A DNA stretch of 64,000 bases, from NCBI RefSeq assembly GCF_001679325.1, contig NZ_LZMX01000001.1, one strand, 5' to 3'. Within the stretch, counting starts at the first letter, position 1. Each line of letters starts with the position of its first letter. The position numbers and the translations under genes were made by a program. This DNA is from Haemophilus_D parainfluenzae_AD. GTDB taxonomy: Bacteria > Pseudomonadota > Gammaproteobacteria > Enterobacterales > Pasteurellaceae. Below the pieces are notes generated by a model, which saw only the letters and a program-made list of their open reading frames with translations, did no database searches and was not told the DNA's origin. Positions 34,593-43,694 of the stretch are shown in pieces.

Positions 34593-35057
34593 TTATTCGA
34601 TAACGATCAATGGTTGATCAAATTCAACCGCTTCGCCATCATTTACTAAGATTGCTTTAACCACACCAGCTTTATCAGCTTCGATACGGTTCATCATTTT
34701 CATTGCTTCAACGATACAAAGCGCATCGCCTACTTTGACTGTTTGTCCCACTTCCACAAAAGCTTTCGCTTCTGGGCTTGGGCTACGATAGAATGTACCT
34801 ACCATTGGTGAACGCACTTGGTGTCCTGACACTTCAGCTGCTGGAGCTTCCGCAGGTGCAGCCGCTGCTGGTGCTGGTGCAGCAGCAGGAGCCGCAACCG
34901 GTGCGACAGGGGCTGCTGCATATTGAATTGCAGCAGGTGCAACAGCTGGTGCCGCACGACTAATACGTACTGTACCTTCTTCTTCTTGCACTTCTAATTC
35001 AGTGATGCCCGATTCTTCTACTAATTCAATCAGTTTTTTGATTTTACGAATGTCCAT
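34593..35057 (-). CDS. accB: Biotin carboxyl carrier protein of acetyl-CoA carboxylase
   Basis: Carries biotin between AccC and the carboxyltransferase. A 154-residue protein: N-terminal helical MDIRKIKKLIELVEESGITELEV, an Ala/Pro-rich flexible linker (about residues 36-75), and the biotinyl domain with the biotinylated Lys in VEAMKMMNRI (near residue 120) and closing FDQPLIVIE. AGGAAGAACGT precedes the ATG. First gene of accBC. The upstream 160 bp carry an inverted uptake-signal-like pair near 35091-35125. Confidence 0.97.
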   Translation of the reverse strand: MDIRKIKKLIELVEESGITELEVQEEEGTVRISRAAPAVAPAAIQYAAAPVAPVAAPAAAPAPAAAAPAEAPAAEVSGHQVRSPMVGTFYRSPSPEAKAFVEVGQTVKVGDALCIVEAMKMMNRIEADKAGVVKAILVNDGEAVEFDQPLIVIE

Positions 35058-35217
35058 ACGTTCTTCCTAAAAATAATAATGAATTATTAACCGCACTTTC
35101 AGAATTGATTCCCAAAGTGCGATCATTTTGAAACCTATTTTTTGTGTCGGCAAGATTACCGCAAAATCATGAACTTTGCGATAAATTTCTGCGAAAATCT
35201 GTAAATTTTGTGAAATT

Positions 35218-35670
35218 TTATGCTTTTTTATTTAAAAAATCTAACGCAAATTGGAGAGCGAACTCATAGCCTTTTGCACCTAAGCCACAAACCAGACCTT
35301 CAGCTACATCACTAAAGTAAGAATGATGACGGAATGGCTCGCGTTTATGTACATTAGACAAATGAATTTCAACAAAAGGAATTGACACCGCAAGCAACGC
35401 ATCGCGCAATGCAACACTGGTATGCGTATAAGCTGCAGGGTTAATTAAAATAAAATCCACTTTCTGAAAACTTTGATGAATCTTATCAATTAACTTTTCT
35501 TCGCTATTTGCTTGGAAACACTCCAAATTCACATCATGCTGCGCAGCAAGTTTACCCACATTTTCTTCAATGGCAGATAATGAAAGTGAGCCATAATGTT
35601 TGGGCTCTCTTGCACCCAACATATTTAAGTTCGGGCCATTTAACAGCAAAATATTGAATTTTTTTGACAT
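35218..35670 (-). CDS. aroQ: Type II 3-dehydroquinate dehydratase
   Basis: Third step of the shikimate pathway (3-dehydroquinate to 3-dehydroshikimate). From the ATG at 35670 (AAAGGATGTGAAA upstream) it has 150 residues. Signatures are LLNGPNLNMLGAREP with the catalytic Tyr following in HYGSLS, NPAAYTHTSVALRDAL, and EIHLSNVHKREPFRHHSYFSDVAEGLVCGLG. A GTG two codons upstream is possible but poorly spaced. It precedes accB, the same order as in related Pasteurellaceae and in Pseudomonas aroQ-accBC. Confidence 0.97.
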   Translation of the reverse strand: MSKKFNILLLNGPNLNMLGAREPKHYGSLSLSAIEENVGKLAAQHDVNLECFQANSEEKLIDKIHQSFQKVDFILINPAAYTHTSVALRDALLAVSIPFVEIHLSNVHKREPFRHHSYFSDVAEGLVCGLGAKGYEFALQFALDFLNKKA

Positions 35671-35730
35671 TTTCACATCCTTTAACGTGTGCGAATTATA
35701 GCGATTTTTTATGTAATGGTGGTCGTATCT

Positions 35731-36720
35731 CTATACGATTTTGGTAATAAATTCTGAATTTAGATCAATTAGTGGTAAATCTGAGCCTTGCCACGCACGT
35801 AATACTTGATGTTGCATCAAATTCAATGTATCCAATCCTGGTGTCACATTGGGTGTATATTGCGCCGCAATACGAGCAAGTTGAGTCAATCCTAAGCTAC
35901 TTTCAATGCTCGAGCTAATCACTGCTTTTATGCCTAAACTATGTGCTTGCGCAATCAGCTTTTGACAATCTTGTAGTGAACCAACCAGTGTTGGTTTAAT
36001 CACAATGGCACTTAAGTGCGGTTCTTTTTCTAAAAGGAAGCCAGGCTCACGAACACTTTCATCCCAAGCAATATTAATGCCTGTTTGAGCTGCAAACTGA
36101 CGGCTCTCTTCACGTGTTTTACAAGGTTCTTCCAGAAATTGAATTCGAGATCGATGTTGCGGTTTTACTTTCTCCGCAAATTTTAAGGCTTTTTCTAATG
36201 TCCATTGACGATTCGCATCTAGACGTAATTGCAAATCAGGAATAGCTTCTAGAAACATATCCGTAATCAATCCATCACGATTCGCTTCATACATACCGAC
36301 TTTGATTTTAGCGACTTTGTCACCTGACATTTGATTAAGTTCTGCATATAACTCATCAGGATCACCATAGCACAAAGGTGCGGTATGATAGTTACCTTCC
36401 TCATTTAAATAACGTTTCATCTCATCCATGGCTGTGCTAATACCGAAAGCAACGGAGGGATAACAACCGTCAAGTGGGACTCTTGGCGCTTCGCAGCTTG
36501 CATGACACCAATTCGTCAACCACTCAATCGCTTGCTCTTGCGCTTGTTCGATAGTTTCTTCGCTAAACCCAGGTAAAGGTGCAATTTCCCCCCAGCCATC
36601 ACGGCTACAAGCAACACGTACAATCAAACCTTCACGGCGTTTTAAAAAACGTCCACGTAAAATCAATTGGCTGTCGACTGGAATAGAATAACGATAAAGA
36701 TTAAATGATTTGGTTTCCAT
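35731..36720 (-). CDS. menC: o-Succinylbenzoate synthase
   Basis: Enolase-superfamily dehydratase of menaquinone synthesis. It has 329 residues with the metal/catalytic blocks AKIKVGMYEANRDG (KxK lysine), LRLDANRQW (Asp ligand), FLEEPC (Glu ligand), IAWDESVRE (Asp ligand) and AIVIKPTLVGS (second Lys). GGAGAATAAA precedes the ATG. It lies 69 bp after menB, separated by an inverted-uptake-signal hairpin. Confidence 0.96.
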   Translation of the reverse strand: METKSFNLYRYSIPVDSQLILRGRFLKRREGLIVRVACSRDGWGEIAPLPGFSEETIEQAQEQAIEWLTNWCHASCEAPRVPLDGCYPSVAFGISTAMDEMKRYLNEEGNYHTAPLCYGDPDELYAELNQMSGDKVAKIKVGMYEANRDGLITDMFLEAIPDLQLRLDANRQWTLEKALKFAEKVKPQHRSRIQFLEEPCKTREESRQFAAQTGINIAWDESVREPGFLLEKEPHLSAIVIKPTLVGSLQDCQKLIAQAHSLGIKAVISSSIESSLGLTQLARIAAQYTPNVTPGLDTLNLMQHQVLRAWQGSDLPLIDLNSEFITKIV

Positions 36721-36738
36721 TTTATTCTCCTTGATGAC

Positions 36739-36780
36739 AAAAGTGCGGTTAAAAACACTCTGATTTTCAACCGCACTTTT
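36739..36780 (-). terminator. Inverted uptake-signal hairpin between menB and menC
   Basis: AAAAGTGCGGTT (36739-36750) and AACCGCACTTTT (36769-36780): 12-bp arms with an 18-nt loop. Possibly a partial terminator within the menB-menC unit. Confidence 0.65.
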
Positions 36781-36789
36781 ATGTTCAAA

Positions 36790-37647
36790 TTAAGGATTAC
36801 GTCTGAATTTACTGAAGTCTGGTGCGCGTTTTTCGTTAAACGCGTTACGGCCTTCTTGACCTTCTTCAGTCATATAGAACAACATGGTTGCGTTACCCGC
36901 AAGCTCTTGTAAACCTGATTGACCATCGCAGTCTGCATTCAATGCAGCTTTTAAGCAACGCAATGCAATTGGGCTATTACGTAACATTTCACGGCACCAA
37001 CGCACAGTTTCTTTTTCTAAATCTGCATAAGGTACGACAGTATTCACTAAGCCCATATCTAATGCTTCTTGCGCATTATATTGGCGGCATAAGAACCAAA
37101 TTTCTCGGGCTTTTTTCTGACCGACTAAACGGGCCATATAGCTTGCGCCCCAACCACCATCAAATGAACCTACTTTAGGGCCAGTTTGACCGAAAATCGC
37201 ATTGTCTGCCGCAATGGTTAAATCACATAACATATGAAGTACGTGACCACCACCGATCGCATAACCTGCGACCATTGCCACCACTGGTTTTGGACAAGTA
37301 CGAATATCACGTTGGAAATCCAATACATTTAAGTGATGTACACCGCTTTCATCTTTGTAACCGCCGTAGTCACCACGAATTTTTTGGTCGCCACCAGAAC
37401 AGAATGCTTTTTCGCCTTCACCGGTTAACACAATCACGCCAATTTTTTCATCGAAACGCGCGTTAGAAAATGCATGGATCATTTCTTTGACTGTTTGCGG
37501 ACGAAATGCATTGCGCACTTCTGGACGATTAATGGTGATTTTTGCAATACCATCAGTCGATTTGTGGAAACGAATATCGGTATAGCCTTCGCTATGATCA
37601 ACCCACTCAACTGGTGCATATAAAACATCATCTTTTGGATTTTGCAT
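36790..37647 (-). CDS. menB: 1,4-dihydroxy-2-naphthoyl-CoA synthase
   Basis: Crotonase-fold enzyme that closes the naphthoquinone ring of menaquinone. From the ATG at 37647 (AAAGGAAAGAACA upstream) it has 285 residues. Typical pieces: GEKAFCSGGDQKIRG (oxyanion-hole region), AGYAIGGGHVLHMLCDLTIAADNAIFGQTGPKVGSFDGG, and the C-terminal EEGQEGRNAFNEKRAPDFSKFRR. The long version from 37683 has no supporting homology. Confidence 0.97.
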   Translation of the reverse strand: MQNPKDDVLYAPVEWVDHSEGYTDIRFHKSTDGIAKITINRPEVRNAFRPQTVKEMIHAFSNARFDEKIGVIVLTGEGEKAFCSGGDQKIRGDYGGYKDESGVHHLNVLDFQRDIRTCPKPVVAMVAGYAIGGGHVLHMLCDLTIAADNAIFGQTGPKVGSFDGGWGASYMARLVGQKKAREIWFLCRQYNAQEALDMGLVNTVVPYADLEKETVRWCREMLRNSPIALRCLKAALNADCDGQSGLQELAGNATMLFYMTEEGQEGRNAFNEKRAPDFSKFRRNP

Positions 37648-37791
37648 TGTTCTTTCCTTTATAAGTGTAAAAAGTGCGGTCATTATAGCGGAAGTTTTTT
37701 AGTTCGGGAAAGAAAATCAATTATTGAAGACTTTACAATTATGTCGTTATTGTTAAAATTCCGCCATTCCAACTTTAGTAAGGAAATTTAA

Positions 37792-38361
37792 GTGAAAAAA
37801 ATTATTTTTTTAAGTAGCATCATGTTATTAAATGCTTGTAGTTTATTTGGTTCATCACAATCAACTATTCCTGCTGAATTCGCACAAGCAGACTATCTCC
37901 TGTCTGATGCCAATGCGAAAACATGGGCTGTAGCAAGTAAACAAGCTGAACAATGTATCTATCCAAATTTAACTCGCATTCAGCAACAACATTTTGCCAA
38001 AGAAGATAGCTATATTCATTCCCAATATGTCTTTTTCTATCCGTTAGAAAAAATCATCGGTGAAGACTATGTAAAAATGATTCAAAAAGATGAAAAATCG
38101 ATGAATTATGCGACCTACCAATTTAAAAAATTCCGCGCAGAAATTGGTGATGTCGATGCATTAGAACCCAAAGCTTGCCAAATCTTACGTACTCAGGCAA
38201 AAGAAGACTTAGATGTGGTAAAAGGCCAGTATGTAAATGGCATGGTAGATGAAACGAAAAATGACGATGGCACACTGAAGAAAAGTGGTGATGGCATTGC
38301 CACCAATCAAAACAAATTCTTCTTTGATATTATTAAATGGGGCTCTGCTCTCCTTCTTTAG
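37792..38361 (+). CDS. Putative lipoprotein of unknown function
   Basis: A 189-residue protein with a lipoprotein signal (MKKIIFLSSIMLLNAC, Cys16), so it should be membrane-anchored on the periplasmic side. The start is GTG with AAGGA ten bases upstream. The mature part is helical and rich in Lys, Gln and Asp, with two further cysteines (CIYPNL and ACQIL) that may form a disulfide. The C-terminus ends in a hydrophobic IIKWGSALLL. It might belong to a Pasteurellaceae-restricted domain family such as DUF5358, but I am not sure. It is divergent from menB. Confidence 0.8.
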   Translation: MKKIIFLSSIMLLNACSLFGSSQSTIPAEFAQADYLLSDANAKTWAVASKQAEQCIYPNLTRIQQQHFAKEDSYIHSQYVFFYPLEKIIGEDYVKMIQKDEKSMNYATYQFKKFRAEIGDVDALEPKACQILRTQAKEDLDVVKGQYVNGMVDETKNDDGTLKKSGDGIATNQNKFFFDIIKWGSALLL

Positions 38362-38391
38362 TAATTTTACTCTTCACGAGCAAAATCAATT

Positions 38392-38426
38392 AAATGCACG
38401 ATTCAGATGGAAAATCGTGCATTTTT
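38392..38426 (+). terminator. Terminator after the lipoprotein gene
   Basis: A 12-bp stem, AAATGCACGATT (38392-38403) with AATCGTGCATTT (38413-38424), then T-rich sequence. Confidence 0.9.
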
Positions 38427-38479
38427 ATTTCCTAATTACAAATCTTCAAAAACTAATACCTTTATTAATGAATTTAACC

Positions 38480-38485
38480 TACAAT
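38480..38485 (+). promoter_or_regulatory. Possible -10 element of lldD
   Basis: TACAAT, placed so that initiation would fall in the Fur-like box. No convincing -35 is visible. Confidence 0.4.
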
Positions 38486-38489
38486 AGAA

Positions 38490-38508
38490 GATAATGATTA
38501 TCATTAAT
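38490..38508. promoter_or_regulatory. Strong Fur-like box in the lldD leader
   Basis: GATAATGATTATCATTAAT matches the E. coli Fur consensus GATAATGATAATCATTATC at 16 of 19 positions. Its core TAATGAT-T-ATCATTA (38492-38506) is a perfect 7-1-7 palindrome. It lies just upstream of the lldD ribosome site GAGG (38512-38515). Binding of Fe-Fur here would block transcription. Confidence 0.8.
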
Positions 38509-38520
38509 AACGAGGTAAAT

Positions 38521-39663
38521 ATGATTATTTCATCCGCAAACGACTATCGTCAAGTTGCTAAACGTAAGGTTCCCCCATTTATGTTTCATTATGCTGATGG
38601 TGGCTCTTATTCTGAACATACACTTACACGTAATGTAAGCGATCTATCTAACATAGCATTACGGCAACGTGTGCTCAATGATATGTCTCAATTAAATACT
38701 GAAATTGAATTATTCGGTGAAAAGCTTTCTATGCCGTTAGTATTGGCTCCTGTAGGTGCATGTGGAATGTACGCAAGTCGTGGTGAAGTTCAAGCCGCAA
38801 AAGCTGCTGATAACAAAGGTATTCCATTTACGCTTTCAACTGTATCAATTTGTCCAATTGAAGAAGTAGCTCCAACACTCAAACGTTCCATGTGGTTCCA
38901 ACTTTATGTTCTAAAAGATCGAGGCTTTATGAAAAATGCTCTCGAACGAGCAAAAGCAGCAGGTTGCAAGACATTAGTCTTTACTGTAGATATGCCAACC
39001 CCTGGTGCACGTTATCGTGATATGCATTCAGGCATGAGTGGCGAATATAAATGGCTTCGTCGAACATTACAAGGTTTCACTCATCCATTATGGTCTTACG
39101 ATATGCTCATGAAGGGGCGTCCATTTACATTAGGTAATGTTTCTCAATATATGGGTAAACCGGTAGGGTTAGATGATTACATTGGTTGGTTAACTGACAA
39201 CTTCGACCCTTCTATTTCGTGGAAAGATTTAGAATGGATACGTGATTTTTGGGATGGCTCGATGGTTATCAAAGGTATTTTAGATGCTGAAGATGCTAAA
39301 GATGCTGTTCGCTTTGGTGCTGATGGGATCGTGGTATCCAACCACGGAGGTAGACAACTAGACGGTACACCATCAACAGCTCAAGCTTTACCTTATGTCG
39401 CCGATGCCGTCAAAGGTAATATAAAAATTCTTGCAGATAGTGGTATTCGTAATGGATTAGATGTAGTACGTATGATTGCATTAGGTGCTGATGCTACTAT
39501 GATTGGTCGTTCTTTTGTCTATGCTCTTGGAGCAGATGGTCAACGTGGCGTAGAGAATATGCTCGATATATTTTATAAAGAAATGCGTGTAGCAATGACA
39601 CTAACAAGCAATAAGAATATCACAGATATTACTCGTGATGCTTTAGTGGACTTCAGCAAATAA
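38521..39663 (+). CDS. lldD: FMN-dependent L-lactate dehydrogenase
   Basis: Membrane-associated flavoenzyme oxidising L-lactate to pyruvate and passing electrons to quinones. From the ATG at 38521 (GAGGTAAAT upstream) it has 380 residues. Alpha-hydroxyacid-oxidase features: N-terminal MIISSANDYRQVAKRKVPPFMFHYADGGSYSE, FTVDMPTPGARYRD, the catalytic His and FMN-binding Arg in VVSNHGGRQLDGTPST, and the phosphate-binding ILADSGIRNGLDVVRMIALGADATMIGR. An ATG at 38494 lies inside the Fur-like box and is unlikely to be used. There is no regulator lldR or permease in the same operon; lctP is about 7 kb away. Confidence 0.95.
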   Translation: MIISSANDYRQVAKRKVPPFMFHYADGGSYSEHTLTRNVSDLSNIALRQRVLNDMSQLNTEIELFGEKLSMPLVLAPVGACGMYASRGEVQAAKAADNKGIPFTLSTVSICPIEEVAPTLKRSMWFQLYVLKDRGFMKNALERAKAAGCKTLVFTVDMPTPGARYRDMHSGMSGEYKWLRRTLQGFTHPLWSYDMLMKGRPFTLGNVSQYMGKPVGLDDYIGWLTDNFDPSISWKDLEWIRDFWDGSMVIKGILDAEDAKDAVRFGADGIVVSNHGGRQLDGTPSTAQALPYVADAVKGNIKILADSGIRNGLDVVRMIALGADATMIGRSFVYALGADGQRGVENMLDIFYKEMRVAMTLTSNKNITDITRDALVDFSK

Positions 39664-39692
39664 ATTTTAAATTTCATAATCTAAAATCATTT

Positions 39693-39720
39693 AACAGCGT
39701 GAATATTTTACGCTGTTTTT
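39693..39720 (+). terminator. Terminator of lldD
   Basis: An 8-bp stem, AACAGCGT (39693-39700) with ACGCTGTT (39710-39717), a 9-nt loop and then TTT-ATTTT. Confidence 0.85.
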
Positions 39721-39847
39721 ATTTTATTAGAAAACGATTGCGATCAAAAAAAGCTTATCTTTTCAGGAAAAAAGAAAAATAGTCGTTTTAATCCGATCCA
39801 TTTTCCGTTAGTCTATCCAGAATTACTTTTTACAAGGAGAAAACATC

Positions 39848-41506
39848 ATGACAACGCTTTTTGATATTGCACAAAACTGGTTAAATCAAGATCCTGATGC
39901 AGAAACTCACGCAGAATTAACCGCACTTTTAACGGCGGCGAAAAATGGTGATGAAAAAGCACAATCTGAATTACAAGCTCGCTTTAGTGGCCGTTTACAA
40001 TTTGGTACTGCGGGGCTTCGTGGACCATTACAAGCAGGCCCTATGGGTATGAACCGTGTTTTAGTGGCACAAGCTGCGGGCGGTTTAGCAGATTATTTAA
40101 AAGATTACGACAAACAACCTTCCATCGTGATTGGTTACGATGGTCGTAAAAACTCTGATGTTTTCGCACGTGATACCGCTGAAATCATGGCGGGTGCAGG
40201 CGTGAAAGCTTATTTACTTCCACGTAAATTACCAACGCCAGTATTAGCTTACGCAATCCAATATTTTGATACCACCGCAGGTGTCATGGTGACTGCAAGT
40301 CACAACCCACCAGAAGATAACGGCTATAAAGTTTACTTAGGTAAAGCGAACGGCGGTGGTCAAATCGTTTCTCCTGCTGACAAAGATATCGCCGCATTAA
40401 TCGATAAAGTGGCAGCGGGCAACGTAAAAGATTTACCACGTAGCCAAGATTATGTGGTGTTAGATGATGAAGTGGTTAACGCTTATATCGAAAAAACCGC
40501 ATCTCTTGCTAAAGAACCTCAAGCAGACATTAACTACGTTTATACCGCAATGCACGGTGTAGGCTATGAAGTGTTAAGCAAAACCTTAACCAAAGCGGGT
40601 CTTCCACAACCTCACATTGTGGCTGAACAAGTATGGCCAGATGGCACATTCCCAACAGTAAACTTCCCTAACCCGGAAGAAAAAGGTGCATTAGATTTAG
40701 CCATTAAAGTGGCAAAAGAACACAATGCAGAATTCATTATTGCCAATGACCCAGATGCAGACCGCTTAGCGGTTGCTGTTCCAGATGCACAAGGTAACTG
40801 GAAATCTTTACACGGCAACGTAGTCGGTTGTTTCTTAGGCTGGTATTTGGCAAAACAATATCACGCAAAAGGTGAAAAAGGCACATTAGCTTGCTCCCTA
40901 GTGTCTTCCCCGGCACTTGCTGAAATTGCGAAAAAATACGGCTTCCAATCAGAAGAAACCTTAACCGGTTTCAAATACATCGGTAAAGTTCAAGGCTTAT
41001 TATTCGGTTTCGAAGAAGCACTTGGTTACTTAGTTGATCCTGATAAAGTACGTGATAAAGACGGTATTTCTGCAGCTATCGTATTCTTAGATTTAGTGCG
41101 TCACTTGAAAGCTCAAGGCAAAACCTTAGCGGATTACGCCAATGACTTCACGCAAGAATTCGGTGCTTATGTAAGTGGGCAAATTTCTATTCGTGTAAGC
41201 GATTTATCTGAAATTGGTAAATTAATGGCTGCACTTCGTAACACGCCTCCAGCTGAAGTAGGTGGTGTTAAAGTGGCACAATTTATCGACCATACTAAAA
41301 CTGATCGTCAAAGCGACATCCTTGTATTCGTATTAGAAAACGGTAGCCGCTTAATCGCTCGTCCATCCGGTACTGAGCCAAAAATCAAGTTCTATCTTGA
41401 TGCGCGCGGTAAAGATCCAAAATACGCAGATCAAGTTTTAGCACAATTTGATGAAGGCGTTCGTCAAATCCTTCGTCAAGATGCTTACGGCAAACAAGAT
41501 TGCTAA
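39848..41506 (+). CDS. Phosphohexomutase (phosphoglucomutase/phosphomannomutase family)
   Basis: Interconverts hexose 1- and 6-phosphates, feeding LPS and sugar nucleotide synthesis. A 552-residue four-domain protein: GTAGLRGPL near residue 50, the phosphoserine loop VMVTASHNPPEDNGYKVY (about 143-160), the metal loop IIANDPDADRLAV (about 295-307), the sugar-binding GFKYIGKVQGLLFGFEEALGYLVDP, and the phosphate-binding RPSGTEPKIKFY. Length and the HNP-EDNGYK form match the PgmB/YhxB type rather than the shorter ManB. An uptake signal is inside the gene near 39918. Substrate preference (glucose or mannose) cannot be told. Confidence 0.9.
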   Translation: MTTLFDIAQNWLNQDPDAETHAELTALLTAAKNGDEKAQSELQARFSGRLQFGTAGLRGPLQAGPMGMNRVLVAQAAGGLADYLKDYDKQPSIVIGYDGRKNSDVFARDTAEIMAGAGVKAYLLPRKLPTPVLAYAIQYFDTTAGVMVTASHNPPEDNGYKVYLGKANGGGQIVSPADKDIAALIDKVAAGNVKDLPRSQDYVVLDDEVVNAYIEKTASLAKEPQADINYVYTAMHGVGYEVLSKTLTKAGLPQPHIVAEQVWPDGTFPTVNFPNPEEKGALDLAIKVAKEHNAEFIIANDPDADRLAVAVPDAQGNWKSLHGNVVGCFLGWYLAKQYHAKGEKGTLACSLVSSPALAEIAKKYGFQSEETLTGFKYIGKVQGLLFGFEEALGYLVDPDKVRDKDGISAAIVFLDLVRHLKAQGKTLADYANDFTQEFGAYVSGQISIRVSDLSEIGKLMAALRNTPPAEVGGVKVAQFIDHTKTDRQSDILVFVLENGSRLIARPSGTEPKIKFYLDARGKDPKYADQVLAQFDEGVRQILRQDAYGKQDC

Positions 41507-41529
41507 TTGAGTAAACTATTAAATAATAA

Positions 41530-41558
41530 AAAACGCTAGGTTTGATGCCTAGCGTTTT
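41530..41558. terminator. Bidirectional terminator between phosphohexomutase gene and murQ
   Basis: An 11-bp perfect stem, AAAACGCTAGG (41530-41540) with CCTAGCGTTTT (41548-41558), between convergent genes. Confidence 0.93.
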
Positions 41559-41566
41559 ATTTTCGC

Positions 41567-42475
41567 TTATTTCAATGCAAGTTGTAACTTGCCGTGATAT
41601 TTTTCTAATAAAGCTTCCGCTTGAGCACGATCTAATCCACTCAAAATCATCATAATTGCTAATTTTGCATTTTGCTCGGCAAGCTTTAATGTCTCTTCTG
41701 CGAGTGTCTTATCGCAATCCGTGGCTTGCATGACGATACGAATGGCACGAGCTTTCAGCTTCTCATTACTTGCCTGCACATCCACCATTAAGTTTTGATA
41801 GCATTTGCCCATTAAAATCATGGAAGCTGTAGTCAGCATATTTAGTACGAGTTTTTGTGCTGTGCCTGATTTTAAGCGACTCGAACCAGTCAGCACTTCT
41901 GGTCCCACGACCGTATCAATAGCAATATCCACAATATTTGCCATCGCTGAATTCGGATTACTTGCAATCGAAACGGTCACAGAACCTAAACTTTTCGCAT
42001 ATTCCAATGAGCCAATCACATAAGGCGTTCTGCCGCTGGCGGCAATGCCAACCAATACATCTTTTGAGGAAAAATGAATGGTTTGTAAGTCAAATACAGC
42101 TTGTGCTTTACTGTCTTCTGCGCCTTCAATTGGATGACGTAATGCGCGCTCTCCGCCTGCAATAATACCTTTCACCATTTCAGGTGACACACCAAATGTT
42201 GGCGGGCATTCAGAAGCATCGAGTACGCCTAATCGACCACTGGTTCCCGCGCCAATATAGACTAATCGACCACCTTGTTGAAATGCAGCAACAATACATT
42301 CGACCGCTTGGGCAATTTGAGGTAAGCATTTTTCAATTGCCAAAGGCACTTGTTTATCTTCCTTATTCATTAACTGCACAATTTCCAATGCAGACAAGCT
42401 ATCCACATGCATGGAATTGGGATTCCGTTGTTCAGTAATTAAAGTTGAAAGGGTTTGTAATAAATTTTCTGCCAT
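41567..42475 (-). CDS. murQ: N-acetylmuramic acid 6-phosphate etherase
   Basis: Removes the D-lactyl group from MurNAc-6-P, giving GlcNAc-6-P in peptidoglycan recycling. A 302-residue SIS-domain protein with YIGAGTSGRLGVLDASECPPTFG (about residues 70-92), GIIAGGERALRHPIEGAED and GIAASGRTPYVIGSL, all family hallmarks. It lies 3 bp after anmK, with which it forms an operon: AnmK makes MurNAc-6-P and MurQ consumes it. The released D-lactate is a possible link with lactate metabolism in the neighbouring genes. Confidence 0.97.
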   Translation of the reverse strand: MAENLLQTLSTLITEQRNPNSMHVDSLSALEIVQLMNKEDKQVPLAIEKCLPQIAQAVECIVAAFQQGGRLVYIGAGTSGRLGVLDASECPPTFGVSPEMVKGIIAGGERALRHPIEGAEDSKAQAVFDLQTIHFSSKDVLVGIAASGRTPYVIGSLEYAKSLGSVTVSIASNPNSAMANIVDIAIDTVVGPEVLTGSSRLKSGTAQKLVLNMLTTASMILMGKCYQNLMVDVQASNEKLKARAIRIVMQATDCDKTLAEETLKLAEQNAKLAIMMILSGLDRAQAEALLEKYHGKLQLALK

Positions 42476-42478
42476 GGT

Positions 42479-43597
42479 TTATTCCTTTGGAAAAATCGCC
42501 CCTAAACTGACCGCACTTGTGGCACCCGTCACACTCGGTAAATTAGCGGGCAAATTATGCATACGACGATAGGCCAACCAAGCAAAAGCTGCCGCTTCCA
42601 CATAATCGATATCAAGTTCTAATTCCGTCGTCAGTTGAATACGCCAATTTAGTAATGCCTGTTTTAAACCATTCATGATCACCTGATTTTTAGCACCTCC
42701 GCCACAAACAAGTAATCTGCATGGTAATGTCGTCTGAATATTATTAAGGGCTAATACAATACTTTGCACGGTAAATTCAGCCAAGGTGGCTTGCACATCT
42801 TGTGGTAAAAGTGCGGTCGTTTTGCCTGTTATTTTTTGAATTTTATTCTCTAGCCAAGCCAAATTAAATAATTCACGCCCCGTGCTTTTCGGTGGTGGAA
42901 GCTGAAAGAAATCTTCATCTAATAATACCGCTAACAAATCTGGATTCACTTGACCTGAAGCCGCCCATTCACCATTTTTGTCGTAAGCTTTGCCTTGATG
43001 TTTTTCGATCCATTGGTCGAGCAAGGCATTACCGGTTCCCGTATCAAAGCCAATGACAGGCTGTTCGGGTATCAATAACGATATATTGCTAATACCGCCA
43101 ATATTAAGCACCACCGTTGCCCAGTTAGGGTCAAAAAATACCGCTTGATGAAAAGCGGGTACTAAAGGCGCCCCTTGTCCACCAAACGCCATATCTTTAC
43201 GGCGCAAATCACCAACAACCGTAATACCTGTTTTAGCGGCTAATAAATTCATATCACCGATTTGCATGGTAAACGGGAATTGACTTTTTGGGGAATGCCA
43301 CACTGTTTGACCATGGCAGCCAATGGCTTCGACCTGCTCAGGTTTTAACTCATGTTTACGTAAAAAGGCATTTACGCAATCGGCATAAAGAAAACCAAAT
43401 TGATGATCAAGCTCCCCTAGAGCCTGTAAAGTGGTTTCGCCAGATTGAATAAGTGCGGTCACTTTTTCACGTAAATTTGCTGGCATCGGCGTGAAATCGG
43501 CCGCAATTAATTTGGTTTGATTCGAATGGATGTCAGTAAGAGCAATATCGACACCATCAAGACTGGTGCCCGACATAATGCCAAGATAATAAGTCAT
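42479..43597 (-). CDS. anmK: Anhydro-N-acetylmuramic acid kinase
   Basis: Hydrolyses and phosphorylates 1,6-anhydro-MurNAc from cell-wall turnover to MurNAc-6-P. From the ATG at 43597 it has 372 residues, starting MTYYLGIMSGTSLDGVDIAL, the sugar-kinase phosphate loop of the family. Other motifs: GCHGQTVWHSP, the DLRRKDMAFGGQGAPLVPAFH region with the catalytic Asp, VLNIGGISN and GFDTGTGNALLDQWI. No good ribosome site is visible before the ATG; a TTG three codons upstream is no better. An internal uptake signal lies near 42809. Confidence 0.95.
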   Translation of the reverse strand: MTYYLGIMSGTSLDGVDIALTDIHSNQTKLIAADFTPMPANLREKVTALIQSGETTLQALGELDHQFGFLYADCVNAFLRKHELKPEQVEAIGCHGQTVWHSPKSQFPFTMQIGDMNLLAAKTGITVVGDLRRKDMAFGGQGAPLVPAFHQAVFFDPNWATVVLNIGGISNISLLIPEQPVIGFDTGTGNALLDQWIEKHQGKAYDKNGEWAASGQVNPDLLAVLLDEDFFQLPPPKSTGRELFNLAWLENKIQKITGKTTALLPQDVQATLAEFTVQSIVLALNNIQTTLPCRLLVCGGGAKNQVIMNGLKQALLNWRIQLTTELELDIDYVEAAAFAWLAYRRMHNLPANLPSVTGATSAVSLGAIFPKE

Positions 43598-43649
43598 AAT
43601 ATTCAATTCGTGAGTTTTTCAGAATTATAGCGGATTTTAAAAAAATAAA

Positions 43650-43679
43650 AAAAGAGAGAACATTGTAGTTCTCTCTTTT
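43650..43679 (-). terminator. Terminator of the lutABC operon
   Basis: A 12-bp perfect stem, AAAAGAGAGAAC (43650-43661) with GTTCTCTCTTTT (43668-43679), and T-rich sequence following on the minus strand. Confidence 0.9.
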
Positions 43680-43694
43680 CATCATGGATGATTC

